Of a DNA stretch of 48,305 nucleotides, positions 23,775-31,906 are shown piece by piece; the first letter of the stretch is position 1; each line of letters begins with the position of its first letter. The stretch is from Frisingicoccus sp009929615 (GTDB taxonomy: Bacteria > Bacillota > Clostridia > Lachnospirales > Lachnospiraceae). The notes under the pieces were generated by a model. That model did not search any database, was not told the origin of the DNA, and saw only the letters and a program-made list of their open reading frames with translations. A program made the position numbers and the translations under genes. Where the stretch lies: the NCBI GenBank assembly GCA_028692275.1, contig JAQUXR010000018.1, forward strand, positions 1 to 48,305. The letters are read 5' to 3'.

Positions 23775-23954
23775 ATGAAAGTAACAGATTTATTTGGAGA
23801 AGAAAAGATTAAAGAAGTTGAAGAAGCTGTTAAAGACAAAGTAGAGGATGTCGTTAAAGATAAAGTTGGCGATGTTATCGAAGACCTTAAGGATGGCGAT
23901 TTATCAGGTCTCAAAGACCTTGCCGGCAAGTTCACCAAGTCAGACGAAAAATAA
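23775..23954 (+). CDS. Small charged helical protein, 59 residues
   Basis: A short gene with CGGAGG 9 nt ahead of its ATG and a strong terminator 12 nt after its stop. The product is a Lys/Glu/Asp/Val-rich amphipathic helix with repeated E-x2-K/V-K-D-K-V units (VKDKVEDVVKDKVGDVIEDL), followed by GDLSGLKDLAGKF. The shape is like stress-associated small helical proteins such as the CsbD type, but no homology is claimed. Confidence 0.65.
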   Translation: MKVTDLFGEEKIKEVEEAVKDKVEDVVKDKVGDVIEDLKDGDLSGLKDLAGKFTKSDEK

Positions 23955-23965
23955 TAAATTTAATG

Positions 23966-23997
23966 AAATCACCGGTCCGTTGTGGCCGGTGATTTTT
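23966..23997 (+). terminator. Rho-independent terminator
   Basis: AAATCACCGG (23966-23975) pairs with CCGGTGATTT (23986-23995), followed by Ts. Confidence 0.9.
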
Positions 23998-24068
23998 CTT
24001 GCAATATAGGCGGCTGTCTGATACAGTAAAGGTATTAAAAATTAATCCGTAATAAGGGAGGAATGACG

Positions 24069-24368
24069 ATGAGTACAGAGAAGAATGAATTTGAACATGA
24101 TACCATTACATTGACAGGGGATGACGGAAGTGAACTGTTATGTGCGGTAATCTGTGAATTCGATATAGAGGATAAAGGATATATTGTATTGCTGCCAATT
24201 GATGAGAACGGCGAACAACTTCAGGATGACCCATATTTCTATCGTTATTGGGAAGAGGATGGAGACCCTGTCTTAGATGATATCTTAGATGATGATGAGT
24301 ACGAAGCCGTGATTGACCGGTTTGATGAGATATTGGACGAAGCGGAATTTGATGATATAGACGAATAA
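24069..24368 (+). CDS. DUF1292 domain protein
   Basis: A 99-residue, very acidic protein of the DUF1292 family, widespread in Firmicutes and of unknown function. The family pattern is clear: ITLTGDDGSE, CEFDIEDKGYIVLLPID, and YFYRYWEEDGDPVLDDILDDDEYEAVIDRFDEI. The ATG at 24069 has GGGAGG 7 nt ahead; an ATG at 24063 is too close to it. In relatives the gene stands next to yrzL/yrrK genes, which are absent here. Confidence 0.88.
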   Translation: MSTEKNEFEHDTITLTGDDGSELLCAVICEFDIEDKGYIVLLPIDENGEQLQDDPYFYRYWEEDGDPVLDDILDDDEYEAVIDRFDEILDEAEFDDIDE

Positions 24369-24372
24369 TCAG

Positions 24373-24405
24373 AGAGGGGAGAGAAGCAATTCTTTCCTCT
24401 TTTTT
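24373..24405 (+). terminator. Rho-independent terminator
   Basis: AGAGGGGAGA (24373-24382) pairs with TCTTTCCTCT (24391-24400) with two G-U pairs, then TTTTT. Confidence 0.7.
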
Positions 24406-24480
24406 AGTTTTAAAATAGGCTTGATAAAACAAATTTTACGTGGCATCATGTTACTATAGGGGCAAAAGGATGTGATAGAC

Positions 24481-25281
24481 ATGAAGGCTGAAATCAGATA
24501 TGGGAATAACCATCAATATAGGGTTTATGAGGATGGAGAGATTTTTGAGAACGGAAAAAAGATAGGGAAACTCCATGAAGATGGTGATATTTATATTGAA
24601 GGGAAAAAGATCGGCAGAGAGAAACCCGACGGTGAGATATGGATTGAGGGCGAAAAAAGAGGGAAAATCCATAAAGACGGTGATATATGGATGGATGGCA
24701 AAAAGGTTGGATACAGTAAACCACCGATAGGTTTTGGTGTTCCCGGCGGTGATTTTGACGGACTTGGAGTGGCTCTTGGATTTGGCGGCGTTATCCTGGG
24801 CGGCGCATTCTGCTATGCCAGTTTCAGAATGTGGACAGGTGGGATGTTTGAGATGATGACAGATTCTATATCAACTAAAGGTATTCCTGCATTGCTGGCT
24901 CTCTTACTGCTGTATGGTCTTTTGATTTTGTGTGGTGATTTTCAGATTTACATGACCCTTAAAGAGGGTATGCCTTTTGGTGACAGTATGGGCATGGGTG
25001 TTGTTTTGCAGGGCATTGCCTGGGTTGCAAGTCTTGTGATGGCAGATTTTATGATGAGTGGCGGACCCGGAGAGACTAACATTTTTCTGCTTATTATTGC
25101 AGCCTTGGGAACGGGTATATTTCCGGGTTTTGTTGGGGCTGTAATTGCAGCAATTCTAAAAAAGTTCAGGAAAAATCGAGAACAGAAAGAGATGAAATAT
25201 TTTAACCGGATACGAACCGTTATGTACATAGCTTTGTGTGGACTTTTGGGAGGCTGCTTGGGATGGATAATAGGACAGTAG
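24481..25281 (+). CDS. Membrane protein with four 16-residue N-terminal repeats
   Basis: A 266-residue protein. Residues 18-81 are four exact-length repeats of 16 residues with the pattern DG-[DE]-I-x3-G-x-K-x-G-x4, which should fold as a run of beta hairpins with exposed lysines. After a Gly/Pro hinge come about four to five membrane helices in a glycine-rich region (residues about 85-225), a basic cytoplasmic loop (KKFRKNREQKEMKYFNR) and a last helix ending at the C-terminus. The ATG at 24481 is preferred over a GTG at 24472 by ribosome-site spacing. Family not recognised; the repeats recall MORN or toxin-like beta repeats only loosely. The following gene starts 6 nt later. Confidence 0.7.
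   Translation: MKAEIRYGNNHQYRVYEDGEIFENGKKIGKLHEDGDIYIEGKKIGREKPDGEIWIEGEKRGKIHKDGDIWMDGKKVGYSKPPIGFGVPGGDFDGLGVALGFGGVILGGAFCYASFRMWTGGMFEMMTDSISTKGIPALLALLLLYGLLILCGDFQIYMTLKEGMPFGDSMGMGVVLQGIAWVASLVMADFMMSGGPGETNIFLLIIAALGTGIFPGFVGAVIAAILKKFRKNREQKEMKYFNRIRTVMYIALCGLLGGCLGWIIGQ
24532..24723 (+). repeat. Four 48-nt coding repeats (16-residue units)
   Basis: Units at 24532, 24580, 24628 and 24676, each 48 nt, encoding DG-[DE]-I...G-x-K-x-G. Unit length is constant and nucleotide identity is fair, implying tandem duplication. Confidence 0.85.
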
Positions 25282-25287
25282 AGCATT

Positions 25288-26034
25288 ATGCGATTAGATA
25301 AGTATTTATCCCTTGCGCAGGCGGGGACAAGGAAGAAGGTAAAAGCCGGTATTTATAATGGCGAAGTCACTGTCAATGGCGAGGTGGTTCGGGTACCGGC
25401 TCTGGAGATTGATGAGAACAGGGATATCATCTGCCATAAGGGTAAAGAAATATCCGGTATTGAAAGAGTATGTTATATGTTTCATAAGCCCCAGGGGTGT
25501 GTCACTGCAAAAAGTGATGCAGAATATCCGACAGTATTTGATTACTTTAAGGATATTGACACGACGGGGCTTTTTGCCGTGGGACGGCTGGATAGAAACA
25601 CGGAGGGGCTTTTATTAATCACCAATGACGGTGACTTGAATCATCGTTTGATGGACCCGGGACAGCACGTGGAAAAAACTTATTATTTCTGGGTGTTTGG
25701 CGCTATTGATGCGGAAGGAATTCAGGCAATTCAGCAGGGGATGGACATCGGAGAGGAAGAGCGGACATCTCCGGCTAAAATTGAAATTGTAAAAAGTGGT
25801 CTTTATACGGAATTGAAGAAGGAAATGGAAAGGGATGGCTGCCATGCCGTTAAACGAAATCTACACAGGCAGGACGTGACAGCAGGATTTCTGACCATTT
25901 CTGAGGGAAAGAAGCATCAGGTGAAGCGGATGATGCGTCACATTGGCTGTTATGTGGTCTATTTAAAAAGGATGGCTATTGGAGACTTGAAGCTGGATGA
26001 AGCATTAAGGGCCGGGGAATATCGTAAGATATGA
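25288..26034 (+). CDS. rsuA: 16S rRNA pseudouridine synthase, RsuA family
   Basis: A 248-residue RNA pseudouridine synthase. It has an N-terminal S4 RNA-binding domain (MRLDKYLSLAQAGTRKKVKAGI, residues 1-55), then the catalytic domain with GRLDRNTEGLLLITNDG, where Asp102 is the catalytic aspartate, and the KKHQVKRMMRHIG block near the C-terminus. RsuA makes pseudouridine 516 in 16S rRNA; RluB/RluE/RluF relatives act on 23S, so the exact site is not certain. It begins 6 nt after the preceding membrane protein gene, overlapping transcriptionally. Confidence 0.9.
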   Translation: MRLDKYLSLAQAGTRKKVKAGIYNGEVTVNGEVVRVPALEIDENRDIICHKGKEISGIERVCYMFHKPQGCVTAKSDAEYPTVFDYFKDIDTTGLFAVGRLDRNTEGLLLITNDGDLNHRLMDPGQHVEKTYYFWVFGAIDAEGIQAIQQGMDIGEEERTSPAKIEIVKSGLYTELKKEMERDGCHAVKRNLHRQDVTAGFLTISEGKKHQVKRMMRHIGCYVVYLKRMAIGDLKLDEALRAGEYRKI

Positions 26035-26126
26035 AAGACATTTTTCTAGTATATTTTAATTGATGGTGGTAAAATAGGATTATCAGTAAGTAGAACGGAT
26101 AGATGAACATGCGAGGGGGCATAAGA

Positions 26127-29100
26127 GTGAGGGGTAGGAATGGATTAATAAAAAGAGTGACCGCCTTTTTATTAATGATTATTATGTTGGCAGGTATTTT
26201 GCCAGTAATGGTATTTGCTGTGGAGCAGCGGACCGTGCGTGTAGCGGTATTTCCGCTGGGACAGTTCCAGTATTTTGATGAAAATGGTGAGGCTGCAGGG
26301 TATAACATTGAATATCTTGAGAAGATTGCCCAGACAACCCATTGGAAATATGAGTATGTTGAGGCAGAGAATTTTCAGGATGCCTGCCAGCAGATGCGTG
26401 ATGGGAAGATTGATTTAATTGCACCGGTACAGAAACGGGATTATCTGGAAGAAGAGTTTGATTATTCGGCATATACCATGGCCACAGAGAGTGCAGCGGT
26501 GTATACGATGAAGGATGGCGCCTATGGCGATACCCGGTTTGAGAATTTTGAGGCTATGGCCCAGATGACATTTGCGGCCGTGGATTATGAGAGCAGCAGT
26601 TTTACTCAGAAATTCATAGATGAGTATACGCAGCAGAATCATTTTGAACCAAAGAATATTACGTATTTTGATAACATGACGCAGGTCCTTGAAGCACTTC
26701 GTACGGGAGAAGTAGATGCGGTTGTTACGAATATCCTGTTTGCCGCAAATGACCTGACACTGCTTGGAAGATTTTCGCCAATGGCAAGTTATTATATTAT
26801 GCCTAAGGGCAGCAATGAACTTCGAACAGAGCTGGATAATGCTATGACACGTCTCCTTTTGAATGAGCCATCTTATCAGACGGAACTTATGTCACAGTAT
26901 TTTGGTCTTTATGGAAGTTCCCAGTTTACATATGCAGAACAGCAGTATATAGATGCTATGCCCGAAATTACTGTGGGGTATCAGGTGAATCATTCACCCT
27001 TATCCTATACGGATGAAGAAACCGGTGAGTTTGCCGGAATTACAAGAGCTGTTCTGGATCGGATTGCAGAACTCTCAGGTTTTAAGTTCAACTATGTTCC
27101 GCTTCCGGCAAAAGATGTGACATCTGCTTACCTAAGGGAGAACGGAATTAATGTTATTTCAAATGTAGAATATAATAATGTGAATGCGTCAACGCCAAAT
27201 ATGCTGTTATCTTCACCATATCTCAATTCGGAGAAGGTTTTTGCTGCTCCGGAGGATGTAACACTTTCTGAAGACAGTGCACTGAAATTGGCTATTGCGA
27301 CGGGTTCAGCTTCCTTGGATTCTGTTATTCTAGAAGAATATCCGAATTTTACGGTTGAAAAATACGAAACGGTAGAAGAATGCTTTGAGGCAGTCATTAA
27401 GGGCGATGCTGATTTATTGATGGATAATCGCTATGTTATTGAGCCATTGATGTCGAAGCCACAGTATCAGAAATTGAGTGTCATACCGGCCCAGAGTCTT
27501 GAGGACCAGATGTGTGTTGCGACCCTCATTTATTCTGATGTGGATAGTGATATGAATGAACGTCTGTCTGACGGGCGTTTTATTTCCATTGTTGATAAAT
27601 GTATTGGAATGATTACAGAACAGGAACTGAACAGTATTGTTATCAGCAATGTATCCAATAACAGGTATCATCTGAGCCTGCTGGATTTTGCATATCAATA
27701 TCGATGGATGCTGATTGTTCTGGCATTTTTAGCGGTTATATGCTTCTTATTACTGGAGCATTCCAGGAGTTTAAAAGCCAGACAGAATGAAGAATTATCG
27801 AAAAAGAACAGCCAGTTGTCCATTGCTATTTCTCAGGCTGATAAGGCGAATGCTGCGAAAAGTCAGTTCCTTGCCAGAATGAGCCATGAGATTCGAACAC
27901 CTATGAATGCCATTGTGGGCATGACGACCCTGGCGAAGGTGAAGATTGATGAGAAAGAAAAGGTTGTAGAGTATCTGGATAAGATTACGATTTCATCTAA
28001 GGTGCTTTTGAATATTATCAATGATGTATTGGATATGTCGGCGATAGAGAGTGATAAACTGAAGATTGCAAGTAATCTTTTTGATTTTAAAGAATTGCTG
28101 ACCGGAATTACCACATTATACTATTCCCAGTGTAAGGATAAGGGAATTAAGTTCAGTATGGAACTTCGGGACGTGACCGAAGAGAAACTGATTGGTGATG
28201 CCTTGCGTGTAAATCAGATTTTATTGAATTTCTTGTCAAATGCGGTGAAGTTTACACCGGTTGGTGGCGAAATAAAGGTTGTTGTTACACAACGTTCCAA
28301 GACAGCGGATAAGGTCTATATGAATTTTTCTGTGGCTGATACAGGCTGTGGTATGACAGAGGATATGAAGGCCAGATTATTCCAGCCATTTGAGCAGGAA
28401 ACAGCAAGTACCGCTATGAAACATGGTGGAAGTGGATTGGGACTTTCTATTGTAAAGAACCTGGTTGAGATGATGCAGGGGAAAATCACTGTTGAAAGTG
28501 AAAAAGGCAAGGGCTCTACATTCAAAGCAGATATTCCATTTGGATTATGCGAACAGACAGCAGCAGATAATAATGAAAAATTAAAATCAATTCGTGCGTT
28601 AATTGTTGATGATGATGACGAATCTGTAGAATATACATCAACGGTTCTTAATCGTATTGGTGTTGAGCATGAAGTGGCCCATTCGGGAGAAGAGGCAGTC
28701 GATATGCTGAATAAAGCCTATAACGCAGGCAGTGGCTATGACGTCTGCTTTGTAGACTGGCGGATGCCGGGAATCTCCGGTTTGGATGTGACACGGGCTA
28801 TTCGTAAACTGTATCATGATGACGCCTTGGTTATTATTATTTCTGCCTATGATTTATCTGAAGTGGAAGAAGAAGCCAGAGCAGCGGGGGCTACACAGTT
28901 TGTGACGAAACCACTGTTCCAGTCTACCGTATTTAATGTATTGATGCTGCTTTCCGGCGGCAAATATAAAAAGATGACTGCAGATGAAACAGACTTTGAT
29001 TTTACAGGACACAAAGTGCTTCTTGCGGAAGATAATGAGTTGAACCGGGAGATAGCAACCGAGTTATTAGCGCTTGTTAATATGGAAGTAGATACAGCGG

Positions 29101-29390
29101 AAGATGGTGAAAAGGCAGTCGAGATGTTTAATAGTACTCCGGAAGGAACTTATGATGTCATTCTGATGGATGTACAGATGCCAGTGATGGACGGTTATCA
29201 GGCAACGAAGGTTATTCGTGGTCTGGACCGGAAGGATGCGAAGAATATTCCGATTTATGCGATGACGGCCAATGCTTTTACAGAAGATGTGAGTGCAGCT
29301 TTAGCCGTTGGAATGAATGGACATATTGCAAAGCCTATTGATACGCAGATACTGTATAATACCTTAGCAAAAGAACTTAATAATAAATAA
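26127..29390 (+). CDS. BvgS-type hybrid sensor histidine kinase with two solute-binding domains and two receivers
   Basis: About 1087 residues. Order: signal segment; two extracytoplasmic family-3 solute-binding domains (about 33-257 and 280-505); one membrane helix (WMLIVLAFLAVICFLLL, about 527-543); coiled linker; HisKA with SHEIRTPMN and phospho-acceptor His587; HATPase with NFLSNAVKF, DTGCGM and GSGLGL; receiver 1 with Asp877 (FVDWRMPG); and receiver 2 with Asp1015 (LMDVQMPVMDG). No HPt domain and no DNA-binding output are present, so phosphate must leave to separate proteins. The GTG at 26127 has GAGGGGG 7 nt ahead; an ATG at 26103 is an alternative. It probably senses an amino acid or related small molecule; the target is unknown. 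Confidence 0.93.
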   Translation: MRGRNGLIKRVTAFLLMIIMLAGILPVMVFAVEQRTVRVAVFPLGQFQYFDENGEAAGYNIEYLEKIAQTTHWKYEYVEAENFQDACQQMRDGKIDLIAPVQKRDYLEEEFDYSAYTMATESAAVYTMKDGAYGDTRFENFEAMAQMTFAAVDYESSSFTQKFIDEYTQQNHFEPKNITYFDNMTQVLEALRTGEVDAVVTNILFAANDLTLLGRFSPMASYYIMPKGSNELRTELDNAMTRLLLNEPSYQTELMSQYFGLYGSSQFTYAEQQYIDAMPEITVGYQVNHSPLSYTDEETGEFAGITRAVLDRIAELSGFKFNYVPLPAKDVTSAYLRENGINVISNVEYNNVNASTPNMLLSSPYLNSEKVFAAPEDVTLSEDSALKLAIATGSASLDSVILEEYPNFTVEKYETVEECFEAVIKGDADLLMDNRYVIEPLMSKPQYQKLSVIPAQSLEDQMCVATLIYSDVDSDMNERLSDGRFISIVDKCIGMITEQELNSIVISNVSNNRYHLSLLDFAYQYRWMLIVLAFLAVICFLLLEHSRSLKARQNEELSKKNSQLSIAISQADKANAAKSQFLARMSHEIRTPMNAIVGMTTLAKVKIDEKEKVVEYLDKITISSKVLLNIINDVLDMSAIESDKLKIASNLFDFKELLTGITTLYYSQCKDKGIKFSMELRDVTEEKLIGDALRVNQILLNFLSNAVKFTPVGGEIKVVVTQRSKTADKVYMNFSVADTGCGMTEDMKARLFQPFEQETASTAMKHGGSGLGLSIVKNLVEMMQGKITVESEKGKGSTFKADIPFGLCEQTAADNNEKLKSIRALIVDDDDESVEYTSTVLNRIGVEHEVAHSGEEAVDMLNKAYNAGSGYDVCFVDWRMPGISGLDVTRAIRKLYHDDALVIIISAYDLSEVEEEARAAGATQFVTKPLFQSTVFNVLMLLSGGKYKKMTADETDFDFTGHKVLLAEDNELNREIATELLALVNMEVDTAEDGEKAVEMFNSTPEGTYDVILMDVQMPVMDGYQATKVIRGLDRKDAKNIPIYAMTANAFTEDVSAALAVGMNGHIAKPIDTQILYNTLAKELNNK

Positions 29391-29401
29391 GATAAACGCG
29401 C

Positions 29402-29407
29402 TATAAT
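29402..29407 (+). promoter_or_regulatory. -10 element of the riboswitch-controlled gene
   Basis: TATAAT, 7 nt upstream of the first paired base of the leader RNA. A -35 is not convincing. Confidence 0.5.
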
Positions 29408-29413
29408 GCGAGT

Positions 29414-29503
29414 ACAAAGATAAAAACACGTCCCGGTAGGTAGTCCGGGAGCAATATAAAATATATTGTCAGTAACCTGCCTCCTTGGTTGTCCATTCTT
29501 TGT
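29414..29503 (+). promoter_or_regulatory. yjdF-type riboswitch leader (azaaromatic-binding RNA candidate)
   Basis: The leader folds as a junction closed by ACAAAGA (29414-29420) with TCTTTGT (29497-29503). Inside are CCCGG/CCGGG (29432-29436 with 29445-29449) around TAGGTAGT and CAATAT/ATATTG (29452-29457 with 29463-29468). CCCGGTAGGTAGTCCGGG resembles the conserved core of the yjdF motif RNA, and the next gene is a YjdF/DUF2992 protein, the usual downstream partner. The ribosome site AAAGGAGGG lies just after the closing stem, consistent with translational control. Confidence 0.75.
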
Positions 29504-29530
29504 TCATTTAATCTTAAAGGAGGGATTTTA

Positions 29531-29950
29531 ATGGACAAAGTGTCAGGAAGTCTGCAGGTATTTTTTGAAGACCCGTTCTGGGTAGGGATTTTTGAAAAGG
29601 AATCCGATGGCAGGATGCAGGTGTGCAAAGTAACATTTGGAGCCGAACCAAAGGATTATGAGATTCAGGAATTTATTTTAGAAAGATACGAGGTACTTCG
29701 ATGGAGTCCGGCTGTTGATTCCGGGAAGCCGATAAAGGAGCGGGTGAATCCAAAACGCCGCCAGCGGGAAGTTAAGAAACAACTTGCAGGTGTGGGAATT
29801 GGAACAAAATCACAACAGGCTCTAAAGCTTCAACAGGAGCAGGGGAAGATTGAAAGAAAAGTTCGTTCCAAAGAAGAAAAGGAAGCGGAAAAATTATTTC
29901 AGTTTGAACTGAAACAGCAGAAGAGAAAAGAAAAACATAGGGGCAGGTGA
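29531..29950 (+). CDS. yjdF: YjdF-family protein (DUF2992)
   Basis: A 139-residue YjdF-like protein. The family pattern is visible: LQVFFEDPFWVGIFE at the start, VTFGAEPKDYEIQEFILERYEVLRWSP in the middle, then a strongly basic tail (VNPKRRQREVKKQLA, EKEAEKLFQFELKQQKRKEK) likely to be helical. YjdF function is unsettled; it is linked to response to toxic azaaromatic compounds because its RNA leader binds them. The start is the ATG after AAAGGAGGG, not an upstream in-frame ATG at 29489 that lies in the riboswitch. Confidence 0.9.
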   Translation: MDKVSGSLQVFFEDPFWVGIFEKESDGRMQVCKVTFGAEPKDYEIQEFILERYEVLRWSPAVDSGKPIKERVNPKRRQREVKKQLAGVGIGTKSQQALKLQQEQGKIERKVRSKEEKEAEKLFQFELKQQKRKEKHRGR

Positions 29951-29964
29951 CTGCCCTTGTGTTT
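29939..29964 (+). terminator. Terminator overlapping the yjdF stop codon
   Basis: AGGGGCAG (29939-29946) pairs with CTGCCCTT (29951-29958), with the stop codon in the loop, and is followed by GTGTTTT. Confidence 0.6.
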
Positions 29965-29989
29965 TGCATGAAAAAAATAAATATTTATA

Positions 29990-30016
29990 AAACCTGTCAT
30001 TCATTTACTGCGTCTA
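29990..30016 (+). promoter_or_regulatory. ECF sigma promoter, copy 3, autoregulatory
   Basis: AAACCT (29990-29995), 15-nt spacer, CGTCTA (30011-30016), then GG and GCAG-like bases. It lies 38 nt ahead of the ECF sigma gene start, with an AT-rich run upstream. Autoregulation of ECF sigma genes is common, so this copy identifies the sigma that reads the element. Confidence 0.88.
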
Positions 30017-30053
30017 GGCAGTATAAAATGACTAGGAAAGCGAGTGGGAAAAG

Positions 30054-31856
30054 ATGAAGTGTTATAAATGTAATGCTGAAATATCAGCAGAGGCAAAATT
30101 TTGCGACAAGTGTGGTGCACCTCAGGAATTTACAAAAGAGCTTATAGAGGATGCAAAAGGAAAAAATCAGGAGGCTATTGCAGAACTGTACAATCGTACT
30201 TACAATAATGTTTATTTCACAGTTAAAAGCATGATTAAAGATGAAGATACAGTTATGGACATTCTGCAGGATACATATTTAAAGGCCTTTGCAAGTCTTG
30301 GACAGTTACAGGATGCAGCCAAATTCAGAGCATGGATAAAGAGAATTGCCCATAATAGAACTATTGATTACTTGCGGAAAGCTAAACCTGTGATGTTTTC
30401 CCAGATGTCTACAGATTCGGAAGATGTGGTTGAATTTGAAGATGATAATGCAGCAAACCTTCCGGAGGTTGTTATTGATCGGAAAGAAACAGCACGGTTG
30501 ATGAAAGAAATCATGGATGTTCTGCCTGCTGAACAGCGTGTTGTTATCGCCATGCATTATTATGAAGGGCTTTCTGTTAAAGAAATTGCTGAAACACTGG
30601 GTGTTACAGAGGGAACTATAAAGAGTCGGTTAAATTATGGAAGAAAGAAAATAGAGACTCAGGTTGAAGACCTCAAGAAGAAGGGAACAAATCTCTACTC
30701 TCTTGCACCAATGCCATTCCTGTTATTACTTTTCAAAAATCAGAATGCCTATGCTGCAGAGATGGCTTCACAGGCTGTTTTACGGAAAGTATTATCTTCC
30801 ACAGTGCAAAGTGGCGTTGGTAAATTAGCTGTTTCTCAGGCGGTAAAAAGTGGAGCAAAGGCAGCAGCCGGTACGACAGGAAAAGCTTTTGGAACTAAAA
30901 TGATTGTGGGAATTGCAGCAGTTGCAGTTATTGGTGGAACAGCGGCAGGAATAATGATTCATAATAATAGTAATAAAGCAGAATCAGAGACTGTTGTCGA
31001 AGAAACGGTGGTTGAAGAGTCAGAGACTCCTGAAGAGGGAAATTACTATATTGTTTCGTCAAATGGTGATATAACTTCTGCCAGAGATTACGAAGGCCAG
31101 TATACATCGACGGATATAGGCTCGGATGTGGTTCTTAATATAACGGCTGTAGACGACCAGACAGTGGAGATTCGAATCACTTCAAAGGAACATAATGTCG
31201 ATGTTGTAAAGCGGGCCAGCCAGAATGCAAGTTGGGGATTAGATGTTGATGATGGATATTCTAAAATCGATGCTTGTAACAAGGTTTTTAATGATCCATG
31301 GGGTGGGACAATTTTCTTTTGGATGCCGGAAGAATATCTGAGTGAATATGAAAAAGAACTTGGTACGAGGGTAGACTCGTTTTACGAGCGGACAGGTCCT
31401 GCAGAGAAATCCCAGAACGAAGCATCTGTGACAGATGGTGCCGGGGAAACGGAAAATGCTTCGCAGCCAGAGACCCAGCCTTCTTCAGAGGCGGCCCCAC
31501 AGGGTGTAGATTTAGCCCAGTATGATGGCTGGTCTTATTACGAGGGTGATCATGTCCGTTATCAGTTGTCAACGGCAGATGGCGGATTAACATTAGGATG
31601 TTGGTTCCTGAATAATGAGCAGGAATATTATGAAACAGACTATACTATGGATTTATCCACAGCAGATATTTCGGGGAATACATATAGAATTTATAATGTA
31701 TCTGATGAATATCAGGATATTTCATTTAAATTTACAAATCTTCAGTTTATCTTCAATGGGGATTCGGTTGAAATGATTGTTGACCGGGATATAAACTTCT
31801 ATGCAGGAGGAGAGGGCAATAACTTAAACACAGGTTCTTATATATTAACAAGATAA
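30054..31856 (+). CDS. ECF-type sigma factor fused to zinc ribbon, membrane segment and extracytoplasmic domain
   Basis: A 600-residue protein. Zinc ribbon with Cys3, Cys6, Cys17 and Cys20 (CYKC...CDKC); sigma region 2 about 30-105 (DTVMDILQDTYLKAFASL, FRAWIKRIAHNRTIDYLRK); sigma region 4 about 145-205 (LPAEQRVVIAMHYYEGLSVKEIAETL, EGTIKSRLNYGRKKIE). A hydrophobic stretch at 217-231 and a membrane helix at about 283-302 (MIVGIAAVAVIGGTAAGIMI) lead to an acidic extracytoplasmic part with two beta-rich segments (about 335-440 and 480-600) joined by a Glu/Ser/Thr linker. So the sigma is tied to the membrane with its own possible sensor; no separate anti-sigma gene adjoins. Its promoter matches two others in the window. 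Confidence 0.9.
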   Translation: MKCYKCNAEISAEAKFCDKCGAPQEFTKELIEDAKGKNQEAIAELYNRTYNNVYFTVKSMIKDEDTVMDILQDTYLKAFASLGQLQDAAKFRAWIKRIAHNRTIDYLRKAKPVMFSQMSTDSEDVVEFEDDNAANLPEVVIDRKETARLMKEIMDVLPAEQRVVIAMHYYEGLSVKEIAETLGVTEGTIKSRLNYGRKKIETQVEDLKKKGTNLYSLAPMPFLLLLFKNQNAYAAEMASQAVLRKVLSSTVQSGVGKLAVSQAVKSGAKAAAGTTGKAFGTKMIVGIAAVAVIGGTAAGIMIHNNSNKAESETVVEETVVEESETPEEGNYYIVSSNGDITSARDYEGQYTSTDIGSDVVLNITAVDDQTVEIRITSKEHNVDVVKRASQNASWGLDVDDGYSKIDACNKVFNDPWGGTIFFWMPEEYLSEYEKELGTRVDSFYERTGPAEKSQNEASVTDGAGETENASQPETQPSSEAAPQGVDLAQYDGWSYYEGDHVRYQLSTADGGLTLGCWFLNNEQEYYETDYTMDLSTADISGNTYRIYNVSDEYQDISFKFTNLQFIFNGDSVEMIVDRDINFYAGGEGNNLNTGSYILTR

Positions 31857-31863
31857 GGGCATA

Positions 31864-31899
31864 AAAAAGGATGCTGTTCAGGCGAACGGCATCCTTTTT
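31864..31899. terminator. Bidirectional terminator
   Basis: AAAAAGGATGC (31864-31874) pairs with GCATCCTTTTT (31889-31899) and the stem continues inward through GTTC/GAAC. It separates the sigma gene from the convergent Spx-like gene. Confidence 0.93.
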
Positions 31900-31906
31900 G
31901 CTGTTT

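Noticed and set aside
29489..29530. Longer start for the yjdF-like protein
   Set aside because: It would place coding sequence inside the riboswitch closing stem and has no ribosome site; the downstream ATG has AAAGGAGGG.
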